Position numbers and translations under genes: made by a program. DNA of 10,005 nt from an uncultured Armatimonadota bacterium (lineage in GTDB: Bacteria; Armatimonadota; UBA5829; DTJY01). This document shows positions 5,074 through 10,005 of this stretch, one piece after another (positions within the stretch are counted from its first letter, which is position 1; every line of letters starts with the position of its first letter). The stretch covers positions 1 to 10,005 of the forward strand of contig CALNCU010000044.1 in the NCBI GenBank assembly GCA_937875395.1, written 5' to 3'. Below the pieces are notes generated by a model. The model had not been told where the DNA came from and ran no database searches. It saw only the letters and a program-made list of their open reading frames with translations.

Positions 5074-7500
5074 ATGCTTAAAGATATAACTAAGGCCGGT
5101 AAAGGTAAAAAAAAGGAAGAACCAGAGAAACCAGCCGCCCTTGAACTGGGCGCAGAGCTCCCCGTGCTTCCCATCCGGGATGCAGTCTACTTCCCCCACA
5201 TGATATTCCCCGTGTTTGTTGGGCGTGAGAAATCCATAAAGGCGCTGGACGATGCCATGTCCAAAGACCGGCAGATACTCCTTGTCGCCCAGAAGGATAT
5301 AGCAAACGATGACCCCGCCCCGGACGATGTTTACAGCGTAGGTCTTGTTGCAGGCATAATGCAGATCACCCGCGTCCCGGACGGCACAGTTCGCCTTGTG
5401 ATGGAAGGGATAGAACGGGCCAAAATAGTAGATTTTACCCAGACAGACCCCTTCTTCCTGGTACGCACAGAGCCCGTGCAATCCGTAGATGAAGGCGGCC
5501 CGGAGATAGAAGCGCTGGTTCGCAGCGTCACATCTCAATTTGAGTCCATTGTAAACCTTAGCCGCTCTATTCCGCCGGAAGTCCTTATGAACATTGCAAA
5601 CATCCCAGAGGCGGACAGGCTTGCAGACAACATTACCCCATATCTTCCGCTGCGGGTAGATGTCAAGCAGGAGATTATGGAAACCATCTCCGTGCGGGCC
5701 AAGCTGGAGAAGCTGAACGTTCTTCTTAAAAAAGAGATAGAAGTTCTTGAGATACAGAAGAACATCCGTGAGCGCGTAGAAAAAGAAATGGGGGATACCC
5801 AGCGCGATTTCATCCTCCGGGAGCAGCTTAAGGCCATTCAGCAAGAGCTTGGCGAACGCGACGAACGGGCCGGCGAAGTTGAAGAGTACAAGACCAAGAT
5901 TGAAGAAGCGCACATGCCGGAAGACGTATCTGAACGGGCGCTAAAAGAGCTTGAGCGGCTGGAGAAGATGCCCTATGCCTCGCCGGAGGGCGGGGTAATA
6001 CGCACCTATCTTGACTGGCTTGTATCCATACCCTGGGATGCGCGCACGCCGGAGACTCTAAAGATAAAAGATGCCGCCCGCGTGCTGGATGAAGATCACT
6101 ACGGGCTTAAAAAAGCCAAGGAACGCATACTGGAATTTTTGGCCGTAAAGCAGCTTTCCGGCGCCATGAAAGGCCCCATCCTCTGTTTTGTAGGCCCTCC
6201 CGGCGTGGGGAAAACATCCATAGGCAAATCAATTGCGCGGGCGCTTGGCAGAAAGTTTATACGCGTCTCCCTTGGAGGCATTCACGATGAGGCAGAGATT
6301 CGCGGCCACCGCAGAACATACATAGGCTCCATGCCGGGTCGCATCATCCAGGGGCTTAAGCAGGCCGGCACGCGGAACCCCGTCTTTATGCTTGATGAAA
6401 TAGACAAGGTAGGCACAGATTTCCGGGGAGACCCATCCTCCGCGCTCCTGGAGGCGCTTGACCCGGAGCAGAACTCCGCGTTTAGCGACCACTATCTTGA
6501 GGTGCCCTTTGACCTCTCTGATGTAATGTTTATAACAACCGCCAACATACTGGATACCATTCCCCCGGCATTAAGGGACAGGATGGAGATAATCCCGTTT
6601 GCCGGGTATATAGAGGACGAAAAGGCCTGCATAGCCAGGGAATTCCTTGTGCCTAAGAAGCTGGAAGAGCACGGGCTCACCAAAAAGCAGCTTGGAATAG
6701 ATGAGGCCGCGCTAAGGCTCCTTATACGCCAGTATACACGCGAGGCGGGCGTGCGGGGCCTTGAACGCGAGATAGCAACCATCTGCCGCAAAACAGCAAA
6801 GGAAGTGGCGGAAGGAAAGTCCGGCCGAACCCGTGTAACCTCCAAAATCCTTAAAAACTATCTTGGACAGTCCAAGTTCCGCTACGGTATGGCGGAAAAG
6901 AAAGACGAAGTAGGGGCCGCTACGGGTCTTGCCTACACGGAGTTCGGCGGAGATATAATAACCATAGAAGTAGGTTTAATGAAGTCGGAAGAAGGAAAAC
7001 TCTTCCTGACCGGCCAGCTTGGAGACGTGATGAAGGAATCCGCACAGGCGGCGCTCTCCTGCGTAAGATCAAAAGCAGCCCTTCTGAACATAGCGGAAGA
7101 CTTCTCCAACCGCATGGATGTTCACATACACGTGCCCGCGGGCGCAGTGCCAAAAGACGGCCCATCGGCAGGAATCACAATAGCATGCGCACTTGCATCT
7201 GCGCTCACCGGAAGGCCGGTGCGCCGGGATGTAGCAATGACCGGAGAGATAACCCTAAGGGGGAAGGTGCTCCCCATAGGCGGGCTGAAGGAAAAGGCGC
7301 TGGCCGCCCATCGCGCCGGAATAGGCACCATAGTAATCCCAAAAGATAACCTGAAAGATTTAGAAGAAATACCGGAACACGTTAAAAAAGATATAAGCTT
7401 CAAGCCGGTAGAGCATATAGACGAAGTGCTGCAGATAGCGCTTACAAGCAAAAACGAGCGCACAGCACAAACCCGCAAATCCGGCTCAAAAGATAGATAA
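5074..7500 (+). CDS. lon: ATP-dependent protease Lon (bacterial LonA type)
   Basis: Lon is a self-contained hexameric protease that degrades misfolded and short-lived regulatory proteins in the cytosol. From the ATG at 5074 the product is 808 residues, within the normal LonA range. The order is a short lysine-rich leader, an N-terminal substrate-binding domain starting at L-P-V-L-P-I-R-D, a coiled-coil linker, the AAA+ module and the peptidase domain. Walker A is GPPGVGKT at 374-381 and Walker B is M-L-D-E-I-D, ending at 444. The peptidase signature PKDGPSAG carries catalytic Ser698, and GGLKEKA carries catalytic Lys741. Their 43-residue spacing equals that in E. coli (Ser679/Lys722). The C-terminus ends in a short basic tail. 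The start is less certain than the rest: 5041 and 5065 are also in frame. No CIRCE element was seen upstream. Confidence 0.96.
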   Translation: MLKDITKAGKGKKKEEPEKPAALELGAELPVLPIRDAVYFPHMIFPVFVGREKSIKALDDAMSKDRQILLVAQKDIANDDPAPDDVYSVGLVAGIMQITRVPDGTVRLVMEGIERAKIVDFTQTDPFFLVRTEPVQSVDEGGPEIEALVRSVTSQFESIVNLSRSIPPEVLMNIANIPEADRLADNITPYLPLRVDVKQEIMETISVRAKLEKLNVLLKKEIEVLEIQKNIRERVEKEMGDTQRDFILREQLKAIQQELGERDERAGEVEEYKTKIEEAHMPEDVSERALKELERLEKMPYASPEGGVIRTYLDWLVSIPWDARTPETLKIKDAARVLDEDHYGLKKAKERILEFLAVKQLSGAMKGPILCFVGPPGVGKTSIGKSIARALGRKFIRVSLGGIHDEAEIRGHRRTYIGSMPGRIIQGLKQAGTRNPVFMLDEIDKVGTDFRGDPSSALLEALDPEQNSAFSDHYLEVPFDLSDVMFITTANILDTIPPALRDRMEIIPFAGYIEDEKACIAREFLVPKKLEEHGLTKKQLGIDEAALRLLIRQYTREAGVRGLEREIATICRKTAKEVAEGKSGRTRVTSKILKNYLGQSKFRYGMAEKKDEVGAATGLAYTEFGGDIITIEVGLMKSEEGKLFLTGQLGDVMKESAQAALSCVRSKAALLNIAEDFSNRMDVHIHVPAGAVPKDGPSAGITIACALASALTGRPVRRDVAMTGEITLRGKVLPIGGLKEKALAAHRAGIGTIVIPKDNLKDLEEIPEHVKKDISFKPVEHIDEVLQIALTSKNERTAQTRKSGSKDR

Positions 7501-7516
7501 GGCTCTTCTGAAATCC

Positions 7517-7523
7517 TGGAGGA
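7517..7523 (+). promoter_or_regulatory. Ribosome binding site of valS
   Basis: TGGAGGA lies 6 nt before the ATG at 7530, in the 29-nt lon-valS gap. No promoter fits in this gap, so valS is probably translated from the lon transcript. Confidence 0.75.
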
Positions 7524-7529
7524 CTTGTA

Positions 7530-10005
7530 ATGATAGCGTACGATAAACTGCCCAAGGTTTATGAACCCGGAGACGTAGAATCCAAGTGGTACAAATACTG
7601 GATGGAGAAGGGGTACTTCCACGCAGAAGCAGACCCCTCCCGCGAGTGCTACTCCATAACCATCCCGCCGCCAAACGTTACCGGTTCCCTGCATATAGGG
7701 CATGCGCTCTGTTACACCATACAGGACGTGCTGGGCCGGTGGAAGCGCATGCAGGGGTACAACACCCTTATAGTCCCCGGAACGGATCATGCCGGAATAG
7801 CCACCCAAAACGTGGTAGAAAAACAGCTGGCAAAAGAGGGCCTCTCCCGCCATAATCTGGGCCGGGAGAAGTTCCTTGAGCGCGTGTGGGAGTGGAAGCG
7901 CGAGTACGGCGGAACCATACTAAACCAGTTCAAGCGCATGGGCTACTCCTTCGACTGGGAGCGCGAGCGTTTTACAATGGATCAGGACTATGCAGACGCC
8001 GTTTTGGAAGAGTTCATCCGCTGGTTTAACGAAGGGCTTATCTACCGCGGAGTAAGGGTTATAAACTGGTGTCCCAGATGCCAGACCGCCATATCAGATA
8101 TAGAAGTAGAGTACCAGGAGATGGCCGGGCACCTGTGGCACATAACCTATCCTCTGGAGGACGGCAGCGGCTCCATAACCGTTGCCACCACCCGCCCGGA
8201 GACCATGCTTGGAGATACCGCCATAGCCGTGAACCCGGAGGACGACCGGTACATGGGCATAGTGGGCAAGAACGCCATGCTCCCCATAATGAACCGTCCC
8301 ATCCCCATAATTGCAGATGTGCATGTAGACCCGGATTTTGGAACGGGCGCGGTAAAAGTCACCCCGGCACACGATCCTAACGATTTTGAGATAGGCGAGC
8401 GGCACAAGCTCCCCTCCATAGTGGTAATAGGCCAGGACGGAACCATGACGGAGGAAGCCGGACGTTTTTCCGGAATGGATAGATACGCGGCCAGGGACGC
8501 CGTGGTGGAAGAGCTTAGAGCACAGGGGTTGCTTGATCATGAAGAAGAGTACACCCACTCTGTAGGAACCTGCGCCAGGTGCGGCTCCGTTATAGAACCG
8601 CTCCTCTCTGCGCAGTGGTTTGTAAGAATGAAAGAACTTGCCCAGCCCGCCATAGACGCCGTGCGGGACGGCAGGGTTAAATTTGTCCCGGAACGTTACA
8701 CTGGTCTCTACCTTGACTGGATGGAGAACATACGTGACTGGTGCATCTCCCGCCAGCTTTGGTGGGGGCACAGAATCCCGGTCTGGAAGTGTGAGGGCTG
8801 CGGGGAATACATGGCCGGGCGCAATGCTCCATCAGCGTGCAAAAAATGCGGCGGCGGGGCGTTTGAGCAGGAAGAGGATGTGCTTGATACCTGGTTCTCC
8901 TCCGGGCTCTGGCCGTTTGCCGTTCTGGGCTGGCCCAAAAAGACACCGGAGCTGGAATACTTTTACCCCACATCCGTGCTTACCACCGCACGCGATATAA
9001 TATACCTCTGGGTAGCCAGAATGATAATGACCAGCATGCACTTCCTGGACGAGATACCCTTCCATGACGTATACATATATGCCACCGTCTTAAATGAAGA
9101 AGGCCGCCGGATGAGCAAATCATTGGGCACCGGAATAGATCCGCTGGATATAGTAGATAAATACGGCGCAGATACCCTCCGTTTTGCCCTTATACAGCAG
9201 GCGGGGAAGGGGCAGGATATCCGTTTCTCAGAGGGCCGGGTAGAATCCGTAAGAAACTTCGGCAACAAGATATGGAATATGTCCCGCTTTGTGCTCCTTA
9301 ACCTGGATACGGAATCCGGCAATCTCCCGGAGCGCCCATCTGCAGATAAGCTGTCCGTTCATGATAAGTGGATTCTATCCCGCCTCCAAAAGACGATTGA
9401 TGCCGTAAACACCGGCCTTGCCGGATATGATATGGATAACGCCGCCCGCGCGCTCTACGAATTTCTGTGGAGCGAGTATGCGGACTGGTACATAGAGATT
9501 GTCAAACCCAGGCTTCAGGGAGAAGATAAGGCCGCGGCGCAGTGGGCCGTCTGGCATGTGCTTGAGACATCGCTCAGACTGTTGCACCCCATAATGCCCT
9601 TTATCACAGAGCAGATATGGCAGTCCATCCCGCACCAGGGCGAGAGCATAATGATTGCTCCGTTCCCCAAATTTGATGAATCTCTGGTGGATGAAGATGC
9701 AGAGAGCCACATGAACGCTGTTATGGATACCGTGCGTGCCGTAAGAAACCTGCGCGCAGAGATTGGCGTAGCGCCGGGGAAGCGCACCCCCGGCACAGTT
9801 GTGCCAAACGGCGCAGCAGCACGTGCAGCCATAGAAGAATCCGCTGAATGCGTAAAGTCGCTTGCAAAACTGAGCCAGCTTACCCTTGCGGCAGAGGCTC
9901 CATCCGGCGGCCAGTATATGTCCGCCCATATCCCGGCAGCAGATATATACCTCCCGCTTTCCGGCCTTATAGATGTGGATAAAGAGGCCGCACGTGTTAA
10001 GACAG
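7530..10005 (+). CDS. valS: Valyl-tRNA synthetase, 3' end cut by the window
   Basis: ValRS charges tRNA-Val with valine and hydrolyses mischarged threonine. I translated the frame by hand to the window edge: 825 codons with no stop. The class I HIGH signature is exact at 55-58, after P-P-P-N-V-T-G-S-L. The editing domain has TTRPETM at 220-226. The KMSKS loop reads RMSKS at 527-531, followed by L-G-T-G-I-D-P-L-D. Eight cysteines fall in pairs: C181/C184, C348/C351, C421/C424 and C437/C440. They suggest two zinc sites of the kind described for the Thermus enzyme, but the metal binding is inference. The anticodon-binding helical domain follows from about 600. What is missing is the C-terminal coiled-coil arm, about 50-60 residues judging by usual ValRS length near 880. 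It sits 29 nt behind lon and is likely co-transcribed with it. Confidence 0.97.
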   Translation, partial: MIAYDKLPKVYEPGDVESKWYKYWMEKGYFHAEADPSRECYSITIPPPNVTGSLHIGHALCYTIQDVLGRWKRMQGYNTLIVPGTDHAGIATQNVVEKQLAKEGLSRHNLGREKFLERVWEWKREYGGTILNQFKRMGYSFDWERERFTMDQDYADAVLEEFIRWFNEGLIYRGVRVINWCPRCQTAISDIEVEYQEMAGHLWHITYPLEDGSGSITVATTRPETMLGDTAIAVNPEDDRYMGIVGKNAMLPIMNRPIPIIADVHVDPDFGTGAVKVTPAHDPNDFEIGERHKLPSIVVIGQDGTMTEEAGRFSGMDRYAARDAVVEELRAQGLLDHEEEYTHSVGTCARCGSVIEPLLSAQWFVRMKELAQPAIDAVRDGRVKFVPERYTGLYLDWMENIRDWCISRQLWWGHRIPVWKCEGCGEYMAGRNAPSACKKCGGGAFEQEEDVLDTWFSSGLWPFAVLGWPKKTPELEYFYPTSVLTTARDIIYLWVARMIMTSMHFLDEIPFHDVYIYATVLNEEGRRMSKSLGTGIDPLDIVDKYGADTLRFALIQQAGKGQDIRFSEGRVESVRNFGNKIWNMSRFVLLNLDTESGNLPERPSADKLSVHDKWILSRLQKTIDAVNTGLAGYDMDNAARALYEFLWSEYADWYIEIVKPRLQGEDKAAAQWAVWHVLETSLRLLHPIMPFITEQIWQSIPHQGESIMIAPFPKFDESLVDEDAESHMNAVMDTVRAVRNLRAEIGVAPGKRTPGTVVPNGAAARAAIEESAECVKSLAKLSQLTLAAEAPSGGQYMSAHIPAADIYLPLSGLIDVDKEAARVKT

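Noticed and set aside
4936..5913. 325-codon open frame on the minus strand opposite the start of lon
   Set aside because: Its product resembles no family and it overlaps conserved Lon N-terminal coding sequence; other long antisense frames within lon and valS were rejected for the same reason.
9108..9122. RMSKS instead of KMSKS in ValRS as a defect
   Set aside because: Arginine at the first position is a conservative change, and the catalytic second lysine and flanking residues are intact.

Overview
This window is an ordinary, well-preserved piece of a bacterial chromosome with intermediate GC content (roughly 50-55% by eye). All recognisable genes are on the + strand. It carries four tRNA genes and a protein quality-control block: trigger factor (tig), the ClpP peptidase, its ATPase partner ClpX and the Lon protease. 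This leads into valyl-tRNA synthetase (valS), which is cut by the right edge. I see no phage, plasmid, transposase, CRISPR or defence genes, and no clear previously undescribed system. The lineage cannot be fixed from sequence alone. The tig-clpP-clpX-lon order is widespread (E. coli has it), while valS soon after lon recalls the Bacillus-type neighbourhood. Isoleucine is encoded mostly by ATA (13 of 17 codons in clpP), which is unusual at this GC content and marks the host as neither a close enterobacterial nor a typical high-GC relative.

Layout. Positions 1-210 hold no convincing gene, but end in a near-consensus sigma-70 promoter (TTGACA, 17 nt, TACAAT) for a 209-residue cytosolic SGNH/GDSL hydrolase (211-840). 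A second strong promoter (892-920) serves tRNA-Arg(TCG) at 942-1018. A third, with an extended -10, at 1094-1122 serves tRNA-Lys(CTT), tRNA-Leu(TAG) and tRNA-Gly(GCC) between 1178 and 1462. A 112-nt element bounded by imperfect 29-nt inverted repeats (1473-1584) separates the tRNAs from tig.

tig (1618-2895), clpP (2935-3522) and clpX (3538-4806, TTG start) are tightly spaced and look like one operon. A bulged hairpin lies in the tig-clpP gap. The 267-nt clpX-lon gap contains a 61-nt imperfect palindrome. lon most likely starts at 5074, giving 808 residues, and valS follows 29 nt after it.

Together the genes cover folding of nascent chains (trigger factor), regulated degradation (ClpXP, Lon) and translation supply (tRNAs, ValRS). 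The SGNH hydrolase has its own promoter and no evident functional link. The items most worth a second look are the two intergenic inverted-repeat elements and the ATA bias.
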